A DNA stretch of 22,303 nt, taken from positions 1 through 22,303 of the forward strand of contig CAUAWV010000037.1 in NCBI GenBank assembly GCA_958433005.1. Reading direction: 5' to 3'. Position numbers and translations under genes: made by a program. Below, piece after piece: positions 7,437-15,808 of the stretch. Numbering within the stretch: the first letter of the stretch is position 1; every line of letters begins with the position of its first letter. This stretch comes from an uncultured Collinsella sp. (GTDB lineage: Bacteria; Actinomycetota; Coriobacteriia; Coriobacteriales; Coriobacteriaceae). Under the pieces are notes generated by a model. That model searched no databases. It had not been told where the DNA came from and saw only the letters and a program-made list of their open reading frames with translations.

Positions 7437-8450
7437 ATGAGTGAATCGACTGCGGTGGAGGCGCCGGCGGCAAAGGAGCCGTTCTTTAAGATGTCCTCCA
7501 TCCCGGGTGCCAATATTTTGGTGCCGCTTTTGTTGGGCTGCCTGCTCAACACGCTGTTCCCCGACCTGTTCAAAACGCTCGGCAGCTTTACACTCGGCAT
7601 GACCCAGCAGGGCGCAGGCCCGCTCGTGGGCGCTTTTTTGCTCATCGTCGGTACGACGATTTCGTTTAAGAGTGCTCCTGCCGCCGCTGCCCGCGGCGCC
7701 ATCATCATCGCCGTCAAGCAGATCGTGGTCGTTGCCGTGTCGCTGCTCATCCTTTATGTATTCAACGACAACCTGTTTGGCATCTCGGCCATGGTGATGC
7801 TGGCCGCTTGCACGGGTGCCAACAACGCTATGTACGCCGGACTGATGGGCACCATGGGCAACGAGGCTGAGCGTGGCGCCGTCGCCATCACCACGCTCGT
7901 TGTCGGCCCTCCGGTCACGATGATTGTCCTTGGCGCCGCCGGCCAGGCTCCGATCGGCTGGTCGCTCGTGGGCGCCATCCTGCCGATCATCGTCGGCATT
8001 ATCCTGGGCAACCTCTTCCCGAGCTTTAAGAAGATGATGGCACCGGCGCTTTCCGCCATCATTGTGCTCGTCTTCTTTGCCATGGGCTCGACCATGACTT
8101 TTGGTCAGCTTATCAACGGTGGTCTTCCCGGCATCCTGCTCGGCGTGATCTGCTCGGTAGTCTTTGCAATTCCCGTCATCGCGGTCGATAAGCTCACGGG
8201 CGGTACGGGTGTCGCAGGTGCGGCCATTTCGAGCTGCGCCGGAGCCAATGTGGCTACGCCTGCTGCCATGGCAAGCGTTAACGAGGCCATGTACGGCGGT
8301 GCGGTGCTCGCGACGGCTACGGCGCAGGTCGCAGCATGTGCTATCGTGACGGCCATTTTGACCCCGCTGGTCACCAGCTGGTGCTACAAGCATTTTGAGG
8401 GCCAGGGCCACAGCAAAGCAACGACCGACAAGGCCGCCTCAGCCGCCTAA
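7437..8450 (+). CDS. 2-keto-3-deoxygluconate permease family (KdgT-like) transporter
   Basis: A hydrophobic integral membrane protein of 337 residues with about ten predicted membrane segments. It resembles KdgT-family proton symporters in length and in the conserved stretch AACTGANNAMYAGLMG and the later SSCAGANVATPAA, an internal repeat of a Gly/Asn/Ala-rich substrate-site motif. An in-frame ATG exists at 7416, but AAAGGAG (7424-7430) sits between it and the ATG at 7437, so the latter is the real start. KdgT of Erwinia and E. coli imports 2-keto-3-deoxygluconate from pectin or hexuronate breakdown. No KDG kinase or aldolase is in this window, so the actual substrate is open. Confidence 0.85.
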   Translation: MSESTAVEAPAAKEPFFKMSSIPGANILVPLLLGCLLNTLFPDLFKTLGSFTLGMTQQGAGPLVGAFLLIVGTTISFKSAPAAAARGAIIIAVKQIVVVAVSLLILYVFNDNLFGISAMVMLAACTGANNAMYAGLMGTMGNEAERGAVAITTLVVGPPVTMIVLGAAGQAPIGWSLVGAILPIIVGIILGNLFPSFKKMMAPALSAIIVLVFFAMGSTMTFGQLINGGLPGILLGVICSVVFAIPVIAVDKLTGGTGVAGAAISSCAGANVATPAAMASVNEAMYGGAVLATATAQVAACAIVTAILTPLVTSWCYKHFEGQGHSKATTDKAASAA

Positions 8451-8490
8451 TGCCAAGCGACAATCAAAGCTAAATAACTAGCCATGCCAC

Positions 8491-8524
8491 AGGGCGGCCC
8501 CGGGGGAAATCCCGTGGCCGTCCT
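8491..8524 (+). terminator. Hairpin after the permease gene, possible terminator
   Basis: AGGGCGGCC (8491-8499) pairs with GGCCGTCCT (8516-8524) apart from one G-T pair. An inner GGG/CCC pairing surrounds GGAAAT. The following bases (GCAGTTTCTG) do not form a clean U run, so termination efficiency is uncertain. Confidence 0.4.
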
Positions 8525-8663
8525 GCAGTTTCTGTGGGGTCTCTGAGGCACTTTACCCCGCTAAAACTGGCATAACAGCTAGAGTGAACGTCGTACAAAG
8601 GCAAGGAAAAATACCAAACAAATCGGTGAACGGTAGTTGTTCGCGATCGCATTTCCTGCGGAT

Positions 8664-8690
8664 TTGTTAAAAACGCCCTAATGGTATAAA
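8664..8690 (+). promoter_or_regulatory. Probable pflB promoter
   Basis: TTGTTA (8664-8669) and TATAAA (8685-8690) are separated by 15 bases, with TGG directly before the -10 box (extended -10). The AT-rich patch stands out from the GC-rich surroundings. Transcription from here would begin near 8697. Confidence 0.55.
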
Positions 8691-8919
8691 AAAAGAAACA
8701 TATAACAGCCCTGATGAAGGGGGTGGCTATGTTATCCTTCTCAAACGGGTGAAATCTTGGGTTTGGGTTGCAGTTCCAAGGTGGACAAACGTTTTTCCCT
8801 GCACCAACGTGTGGTGAAGAACGGAAGAAGCCGGTAGTGCAAGCCGAAAATTCAAGAATTCAATAAGCAGCGGTGTGAGAGAGCGCCGCATTACACGTAA
8901 CTAGGAGCGTGGTTACACA
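8691..8919 (+). other. Long 5' leader of pflB with a stem-loop
   Basis: About 220 bases separate the likely transcription start from the pflB ATG. Near the 5' end, ATAAC-AGCC (8702-8710) can pair with GGCT-AT-GTTAT (8725-8735) with a two-base bulge. No recognised riboswitch class or convincing small reading frame was found in the rest of the leader. Confidence 0.4.
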
Positions 8920-10971
<2,052 letters not shown>

Positions 10972-10972
10972 C

Positions 10973-11033
10973 TATTGTTAGTGCTATACTAACAATAACG
11001 ATTACTGATTAGTGCGCCGGTTTCGGCCGGCGC
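10973..11033 (+). other. Two hairpins between the PFL core gene and the glycyl-radical gene
   Basis: The first is a perfect 10-bp AT-rich stem, TATTGTTAGT (10973-10982) with ACTAACAATA (10988-10997), over a 5-base loop, starting two bases after the pflB stop codon. The second is a 7-bp GC stem, GCGCCGG (11014-11020) with CCGGCGC (11027-11033), over TTTCGG. Neither is followed by a U run. They may protect the 3' end of the core message, mark an RNase cut, or tune the ratio of the two products. Confidence 0.6.
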
Positions 11034-11056
11034 CTATCGATCGAAGGAGACACATT

Positions 11057-11308
11057 ATGAAGGTTTCTGAAGTTTCCGAGACTCAGGCCGATAACCTGGT
11101 CCACATGCTCGACGCTTACGCCGAGAAGGGTGGTCACCACCTGAACATCAACGTCTTCAACCGTGAGACGCTGCTCGACGCTCAGGCTCACCCCGAGAAG
11201 TACCCGCAGCTGACCATCCGCGTTTCCGGCTATGCCGTGAACTTCCACACGCTCACCAAGGAGCAGCAGGACGAGGTCATTTCGCGTACCTTCCACGACA
11301 AGTTCTAA
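11057..11308 (+). CDS. grcA-like: Separate glycyl-radical domain of pyruvate formate-lyase (GrcA-like)
   Basis: An 83-residue protein equal to the C-terminal end of PFL: the helix around NLVHMLDAY (13-21), GGHHLNINVFNRETLLDA (25-42), PEKYPQLTIRVSGYAV (46-61) with radical glycine Gly58, and the closing TKEQQDEVISRTF. The ATG at 11057 follows GAAGGAGA with a 6-base gap, a strong independent ribosome binding site. It lies in another frame from pflB and 85 bases past its stop. In E. coli the small protein GrcA (YfiD) carries the same domain and repairs oxygen-cleaved PFL, but there PflB has its own copy. Here the core has none, so this protein should be an obligatory subunit (inference). GrcA-type proteins also have an N-terminal extension of about 50 residues that is absent here. 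Confidence 0.93.
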   Translation: MKVSEVSETQADNLVHMLDAYAEKGGHHLNINVFNRETLLDAQAHPEKYPQLTIRVSGYAVNFHTLTKEQQDEVISRTFHDKF

Positions 11309-11331
11309 AGGGGTTTAACTCCCGCAGGATC

Positions 11332-11458
11332 GCCGGGCCGCTTTGGGTTACTTTCCAAAACGTCCTCGGACATGCAAAGGGCTCCGCTGCGCGCTTCGCG
11401 CGGCGGAGCCCGTTGCGTCCGGGGGAATGTTTTGGAAAGTAACCCAAAGCGGCCCGGC
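11332..11458. repeat. Nested inverted repeat, copy 1
   Basis: Outer arms 11332-11361 and 11429-11458 are perfect 30-bp inverted repeats. Inside lies a separate hairpin: GGGCTCCGC (11379-11387) with GCGGAGCCC (11403-11411), extended inward by a G-T pair and five more pairs to a three-base loop. Joining sequences are GTCCTCGGACATG on the left and CGTCCGGGGGAAT on the right. The same plan recurs at 21173-21301. It begins 24 bases past the stop of the glycyl-radical gene and could act as its transcription end, though no U run follows. Confidence 0.8.
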
Positions 11459-11634
11459 TGGGGTCCGGTGTTGTCACCCATTAGGCGGAACTCTCCTTAT
11501 TATTTGTGCGCGTGGGGTTCGTGGTTGGGTCGTGCCCTTTTCTACGGGTGTGTTGTTTCGTTTTGCTTTGGCTGTTGTTGGGGTATGCTTTGTTCGTATG
11601 TAAACGTATGACATGTTGATGAGGGGAGGGTGCT
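11459..11634 (+). promoter_or_regulatory. Promoter region of the LacI-type regulator
   Basis: Within this gap TTGCTT (11563-11568) and TATGCT (11584-11589), 15 bases apart, are the best promoter candidate. An operator-like box follows at 11602-11616 and a GGGGAGGG ribosome binding site precedes the ATG at 11635. The stretch 11462-11560 shows nothing that I can support. Confidence 0.4.
11602..11616 (+). promoter_or_regulatory. LacI-type operator at the regulator's own promoter
   Basis: AAACGTATGACATGT matches the boxes at the structural-gene promoter (consensus AAACGNTTGACATAT) at 12 to 13 of 15 positions and lies inside the palindrome ATGT-AAACGTATG-ACAT. Its position just downstream of the -10 box suggests autorepression. 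Confidence 0.6.
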
Positions 11635-12645
11635 ATGGCTCGCGAGGGTGCTCGTTCTAAGGATTCTGCTAAGCCTGGCATCAAGGAAGTTGCAGCGGTG
11701 GCGGGGGTTTCGCCTACTACGGTATCTCGCGTGCTTAATAATCGCGGCTATATTAGCCAAGAGACCCGCGATAAGGTCCATGCCGCGATGGAGCGTATCA
11801 ACTATACGCCCAACGATATCGCCCGTGCTATGCTCAACGGTCGCCTGAATCTAATCGGTATGATCGTTCCCTATGTCAGCAGCCCGTTTCATGCACAAGC
11901 GGTCCAAGCCGTTGAGCGTACCCTGGCCGAAAACGGTTTTAAGATGTTGCTGTGCAATAGCGCCAATCGACCTGATCTTGAGCGTTCTTATATCGATATG
12001 CTTCGGCGCAATATGGTTGATGGCGTCATCGTCAACTCGCTTAATATCGGTGCCGAGGCGTATGCCGAGATGGGCTTGAGTCTGGTTGGTATCGACTGCG
12101 ACCTTGGCGAGGCCTCTGTTCAGATTGCGAGCGACAGCTATAGCATCGGCGAACTTGCCACGCGTCGCCTGATCGATGACGGGTGTTCGCGCATCTTGTG
12201 CCTGCGCAACAATAGCCGCATGCGTATGCCTGCCAATAAGCGTACCGATGCCTACCACGATGTTGTGGAGCAGGCCGGTTTGCCCGCGCTTGTCCGTGAG
12301 GTCGAGTTCGTTAAGTCCGACGACGAAAAGAGCGCGGTCGTTGCGAAGACCCTCGATGAGAACCCCGATATTGACGGCATCTTTGCGGGAGACGACACGA
12401 TGGCGGCCATCTGTCTCAACGTGATGAAGCAACGCGGCTTGAGCGCTCCGGACGATATTAAGGTCGTGGGCGCGGATGGTGCCCGCCGCACCATGACGTT
12501 TATGCCTGACTTAACAACCGTACGCCAAGATATCGATCGCATCGGAGAGCTCGCGGCGCAATCCATCATCGCTCTTATTAACGGCGATAAGCCCGAATCG
12601 AATATCAAACTCCCCGTTGAACTCATTGAGGGCAAAACCGCGTAG
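11635..12645 (+). CDS. scrR-like: LacI-family regulator of the sucrose/fructan operon
   Basis: A 336-residue protein with the LacI plan. The N-terminal helix-turn-helix is at residues 16-35 (IKEVAAVAGVSPTTVSRVLN), followed by the hinge helix near INYTPNDIARAM. A periplasmic-binding-like sensor domain starts about residue 70 (LIGMIVPYVSSPFHAQ) and continues to the C-terminus. It is directly upstream of and codirectional with the GH32-PTS-GH32 genes. Matching operator boxes lie at both its own and the operon promoter, so it probably represses both until a sugar or sugar phosphate is present. The inducer (sucrose 6-phosphate, fructose or fructose 1-phosphate in known relatives) cannot be told from sequence. 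Confidence 0.93.
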   Translation: MAREGARSKDSAKPGIKEVAAVAGVSPTTVSRVLNNRGYISQETRDKVHAAMERINYTPNDIARAMLNGRLNLIGMIVPYVSSPFHAQAVQAVERTLAENGFKMLLCNSANRPDLERSYIDMLRRNMVDGVIVNSLNIGAEAYAEMGLSLVGIDCDLGEASVQIASDSYSIGELATRRLIDDGCSRILCLRNNSRMRMPANKRTDAYHDVVEQAGLPALVREVEFVKSDDEKSAVVAKTLDENPDIDGIFAGDDTMAAICLNVMKQRGLSAPDDIKVVGADGARRTMTFMPDLTTVRQDIDRIGELAAQSIIALINGDKPESNIKLPVELIEGKTA

Positions 12646-12698
12646 TTCATCCCGTGCCAAAAGAATTCCTCAAACGCCTCTGATGACCGTTCGCCGGC

Positions 12699-12713
12699 AT
12701 ATGTCAACCGTTT
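12699..12713 (-). promoter_or_regulatory. LacI-type operator, upstream inverted copy
   Basis: The minus-strand reading AAACGGTTGACATAT differs from the box at 12769-12783 by a single base. It lies about 50 bases upstream of the paired operators and faces the other way, an arrangement that would allow DNA looping. Confidence 0.55.
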
Positions 12714-12748
12714 GCCGACGACTGGAACTGCGAAAAGACGTATTGGTG

Positions 12749-12783
12749 TGAAAACGTTTGACATATGAAAACGATTGACATAT
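12749..12783 (+). promoter_or_regulatory. Tandem LacI-type operators overlapping the operon promoter
   Basis: TGAAAACGTTTGACATAT (12749-12766) and TGAAAACGATTGACATAT (12766-12783) are near-identical 18-mers repeated with a 17-base period. Each contains a LacI-family half-palindrome centred on CG. They cover the -35 box and the spacer of the promoter, so bound repressor would block RNA polymerase. Confidence 0.75.
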
Positions 12784-12786
12784 CTT
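12758..12786 (+). promoter_or_regulatory. Promoter of the GH32-PTS-GH32 operon
   Basis: TTGACA (12758-12763, perfect -35 box) and TATCTT (12781-12786) with the ideal 17-base spacer. The -35 box is part of the first operator. A second TTGACA at 12775-12780 lacks an equally good -10 partner. Confidence 0.7.
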
Positions 12787-12829
12787 GCAGTTGTACCGAG
12801 TTAGTATCTTGCGGGAAAGGAAGTCTCGG

Positions 12830-14212
12830 ATGCACAAGGTGTATTACCAGCCTGAGGGAATTTGGGTAGGCGACATCATGCCGTACGGCGAGGACGGCAC
12901 GTTCTATCTCTATCACCAGCGTGACACGCGTAACCCCGGACCTTTCGGAGAGCCGTTTGGCTGGGCGCTCGCTACGACCAAGGACTTCGTCAATTACAAA
13001 GACTTTGGCGAGAGCCTTGAGCGTGGCGGCGACGAGGAAGTCGACCAGTATGTTTATGCCGGCACGGTGTTTAAGGTGGGCGACAAGTACCATGCGCTCT
13101 ACACTGGTTGCAATCGCGATAAGGTCCGCGCACGTTTGATGAAGCAGGTTCTTCTTCACGCAACGAGTGACGACGCCGTCAAGTGGGAGAAGAACATCGC
13201 CGAGACGCTGCTTCCGCCCCAGGAGGGTTACGATGACCGCAACTGGCGCGATCCCTTTGTGCTTTGGGATGAGGAGAACGAAGAGTACATGCTCATCCTC
13301 GGCACGCGTGTGGGCGAGGACAAGCGTCTGATGACCGGTCGTCTGGTCAAGTTCACCTCCAAGGACCTGGATACCTGGGAGTTCCAGGGCGACTGGTGGA
13401 ATCCGGGCCTGTACACCATGTTTGAGATGCCTGATCTCTTTAAGATGGGCGACTGGTGGTATCTGGTGTTCTCTGAGTACAGCGATGGCAACAAGACCCG
13501 TTACCGCATGTCTCGCTCTATCAACGGTCCCTGGATTACTCCTGCGGACGATTCCTTCGATGGCCGCGCGTACTATGCCGCACGTACCGCATTTGATGGC
13601 GAGCGCCGCGTTCTCTTTGGTTGGGTTCCTACGCGTGACGAGGGCGGCGACCCCAGCTCTTACCTGTGGGGTGGCACCTTTATGCCCCTCGAGATCGTTC
13701 AGCGTGCCGACGGAACGCTTGGCACCAAACTCCCCGACAGCATGCTTGGCGCCTTTGGCGAGGCTAAGGCAGTCGAGGCCTTTGAGCTTTCCTGCGAGTC
13801 GGGCAAGGTCGAGCAGGTGCTCGCTGCGGATGCCGGTTCCACCTATATGCTCGACGCCGACATCGAGCTCGCCGGTGACGCTGCCGGCTTCTCGGTGAAG
13901 CTCGCCGAGGACGCCGAGTCTGGTCTTGCCTATGAGTTCCGCGCCAACCTGCGTGAGGGCAAGCTCGAGTTTACGGCGGCCCCCCAGTATCCGTGGTTCC
14001 AGGTCAACAACATGGGCCTCGAGCGTCCGTTGTTCTTTAAGGGCGAGGGCACTCATCATGTGCGCCTGGTCGTTGACGACGATATCGCGACCATCTTTGT
14101 CGATGATGTTGCGCTTAACGCTCGCTTCTGCAATAAGCAGGGCCAGGGTGTGGCGCTGACGGTCACCGACGGTACGGTCAAGTGCGCAAATGCAACGATC
14201 GCATCTCTGTAA
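12830..14212 (+). CDS. Glycoside hydrolase family 32-like protein with atypical nucleophile motif
   Basis: A 460-residue cytosolic protein without a signal peptide. It shows the five-bladed propeller plus C-terminal sandwich pattern of GH32 fructan hydrolases. The RDP motif is WRDPF (Asp141) and the acid/base motif is EMPDLF (Glu199). In place of the usual WMNDPNG it has WVGDIMPYG with Asp15, so the nucleophile is retained in an altered setting. The C-terminal part (from about residue 330) ends with the family-like VRLVVDDDIATIFVDD. ATG 12830 follows GGAAAGGAAG; an in-frame TTG upstream is ignored. As first gene of the operon it probably cleaves a fructose-containing phosphorylated oligosaccharide, complementary to the canonical enzyme at 15809. 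Exact specificity is unknown. Confidence 0.85.
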   Translation: MHKVYYQPEGIWVGDIMPYGEDGTFYLYHQRDTRNPGPFGEPFGWALATTKDFVNYKDFGESLERGGDEEVDQYVYAGTVFKVGDKYHALYTGCNRDKVRARLMKQVLLHATSDDAVKWEKNIAETLLPPQEGYDDRNWRDPFVLWDEENEEYMLILGTRVGEDKRLMTGRLVKFTSKDLDTWEFQGDWWNPGLYTMFEMPDLFKMGDWWYLVFSEYSDGNKTRYRMSRSINGPWITPADDSFDGRAYYAARTAFDGERRVLFGWVPTRDEGGDPSSYLWGGTFMPLEIVQRADGTLGTKLPDSMLGAFGEAKAVEAFELSCESGKVEQVLAADAGSTYMLDADIELAGDAAGFSVKLAEDAESGLAYEFRANLREGKLEFTAAPQYPWFQVNNMGLERPLFFKGEGTHHVRLVVDDDIATIFVDDVALNARFCNKQGQGVALTVTDGTVKCANATIASL

Positions 14213-14257
14213 TGGCCACAAAACGTCTTATGATTTCGTAAGGGAATGGAGAGGAAC

Positions 14258-15709
14258 ATGGACTACAAAGTAGTGTCTCAGCAAGTCGTCGATAACGTCG
14301 GCGGTCTGGATAACATCGAGGGTGCCACGCATTGCGTTACGCGTCTGCGTCTGGTGCTCAAGGATACGAGCAAGTACAACAAGGCCGAGCTCGAGAACAT
14401 CGATGGCGTCAAGGGCGTGCTGTACAACAGCGGCCAGCTCATGATCATCTTCGGTACCGGTACCGTAAACAAGGTCTATGATGAGTTTATGGCTCTGACG
14501 GGCGTTAAGGAGATCAGTGCTTCCGAGGTCAAGGGCGCCGAGGCGGACAAGAAGGGCAAGTTCTTCTCGGTCCTCAAGGTATTCTCGGACATCTTTATCC
14601 CCATCATTCCCGCTTTCGTCGGCGCTGCTATCATCATCGGCCTTAAGTCGCTGATCGTTGCCAACGGCCTCTTTGGCATGGAGGGCAGCCTTGCCGACCA
14701 CAGCGAGTTCCTCAAGAACCTCGCAAGCTTCTTTGCCATTATCGCTACCACCTTCGATTACCTGCCTGTCCTGGTGATGTACAGCGCGGTCAAGCGTTTT
14801 GGCGGCAACCCGATCCTAGGTATCCTCGTCGGCATCGTCATGGTTCATCCGAGCCTTATGAACCGCAACGCGTTCGTTATGGACCCGACGGGTGCTGAGT
14901 ATTGGAACTTTGGTCCGCTCTCCATTCCCATGGTTGCTTTCCAGGGCGGCGTGTTCCCCGCAATCCTGACCGCCTGGTTCATGGCCAAGGTCGAGAAGAT
15001 TGCCCAGAAGTACATCCCCGAGGTCGTCTCGTTCGTCTTTGTCCCGACCGTTACCCTGATTCTTGCCAACGTCGCCCTGTTCACCGTGTTCGGCCCGCTC
15101 GGCAACCTGATTGGCGACGTCCTTGCCGGCGTAATCGATGTCCTGTACAACAGGATGGGCGTCTTTGGTGCCTTCGTCTTTGCCGCGTTCCTGCAGCCGC
15201 TCGTCGTTACCGGTACGCACCAGTTCATTCAGGGTATCGAGGCTAATCTCGTTGCCACGACCGGCTTCAACTACATCCAGGCCATCTGGTCCGTTTCCAT
15301 CATCGCCCAGGGCGGCGGCGCCATCGGCATGTATCTCATTCACAAGAAGCATTCCAAAGAGCGCAACATCTGCATGTCGTCCTTTATCCCGACGCTGGTC
15401 GGAATCTCCGAGCCCGCTATCTTTGCTGCAAACATGCGCTACTCGATCATTCCGTTCATCTGCGCTTGCATCGGTGCAGGCTGCGGCGGTGCCTTCGTGA
15501 AGCTCTTTGAGGTGCGCGCTATCGGCCAGGGTCCGACCGGCGTACTTGGCCTGCTCATCGTCACGCCCGAGACCCTCGTGTGGTATGTGGCTGGCAATCT
15601 GATCGCTTTCTTCGTCCCGATCATCCTGATCTTTGCCTACAACAAGGCAAAGGGCGTTCCGACCACCGATGAAGAGGGTGCAGGCGCCGGCTTTGATGTC
15701 AGCTTCTAA
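14258..15709 (+). CDS. scrA-like: PTS sucrose/fructo-oligosaccharide-type permease, EIIBC
   Basis: A 483-residue membrane permease of the glucose-sucrose PTS superfamily that imports and phosphorylates its sugar. The EIIB domain is at residues 1-85, with phosphorylated Cys26 in THCVTRLRL. The EIIC domain covers about 105-470, with multiple membrane segments and the conserved GISEPAIF motif of the substrate loop. There is no fused EIIA, so a separate EIIA (Glc/Crr type) must serve it from elsewhere. ATG 14258 is preferred to ATG 14246 because GGAGAGG lies just ahead of it. It sits between two GH32 enzymes under a LacI-type regulator, which points to sucrose or short fructans as substrate. Confidence 0.92.
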   Translation: MDYKVVSQQVVDNVGGLDNIEGATHCVTRLRLVLKDTSKYNKAELENIDGVKGVLYNSGQLMIIFGTGTVNKVYDEFMALTGVKEISASEVKGAEADKKGKFFSVLKVFSDIFIPIIPAFVGAAIIIGLKSLIVANGLFGMEGSLADHSEFLKNLASFFAIIATTFDYLPVLVMYSAVKRFGGNPILGILVGIVMVHPSLMNRNAFVMDPTGAEYWNFGPLSIPMVAFQGGVFPAILTAWFMAKVEKIAQKYIPEVVSFVFVPTVTLILANVALFTVFGPLGNLIGDVLAGVIDVLYNRMGVFGAFVFAAFLQPLVVTGTHQFIQGIEANLVATTGFNYIQAIWSVSIIAQGGGAIGMYLIHKKHSKERNICMSSFIPTLVGISEPAIFAANMRYSIIPFICACIGAGCGGAFVKLFEVRAIGQGPTGVLGLLIVTPETLVWYVAGNLIAFFVPIILIFAYNKAKGVPTTDEEGAGAGFDVSF

Positions 15710-15746
15710 TCCAGATCCGTCAAGGTAATGTACGGGTCGACCTGTT

Positions 15747-15788
15747 GGAGAAGGGCGTTTGGCTCGCATGGGCCGGGCGTCCTTCTCC
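15747..15788 (+). other. Intercistronic hairpin between EIIBC and sucrose-6-phosphate hydrolase
   Basis: GGAGAAGG (15747-15754) pairs perfectly with CCTTCTCC (15781-15788), and two more C-G pairs form beyond one mismatch. It ends 20 bases before the next start codon and shows no U run. It may lower read-through or stabilise the upstream mRNA. Confidence 0.5.
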
Positions 15789-15808
15789 TCTACAAGAAGG
15801 ACGATTGA

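Noticed and set aside
11012..11056. N-terminal extension of the glycyl-radical protein (start at 11012)
   Set aside because: The extra 15 codons would run through the GC hairpin and the AAGGAGA ribosome binding site; the ATG at 11057 has ideal spacing and matches the start of homology.
12704..14221. 505-codon minus-strand frame opposite the first GH32 gene and its promoter
   Set aside because: It covers the operator/promoter region and the antisense of a well supported enzyme; no motif or ribosome binding site supports it.
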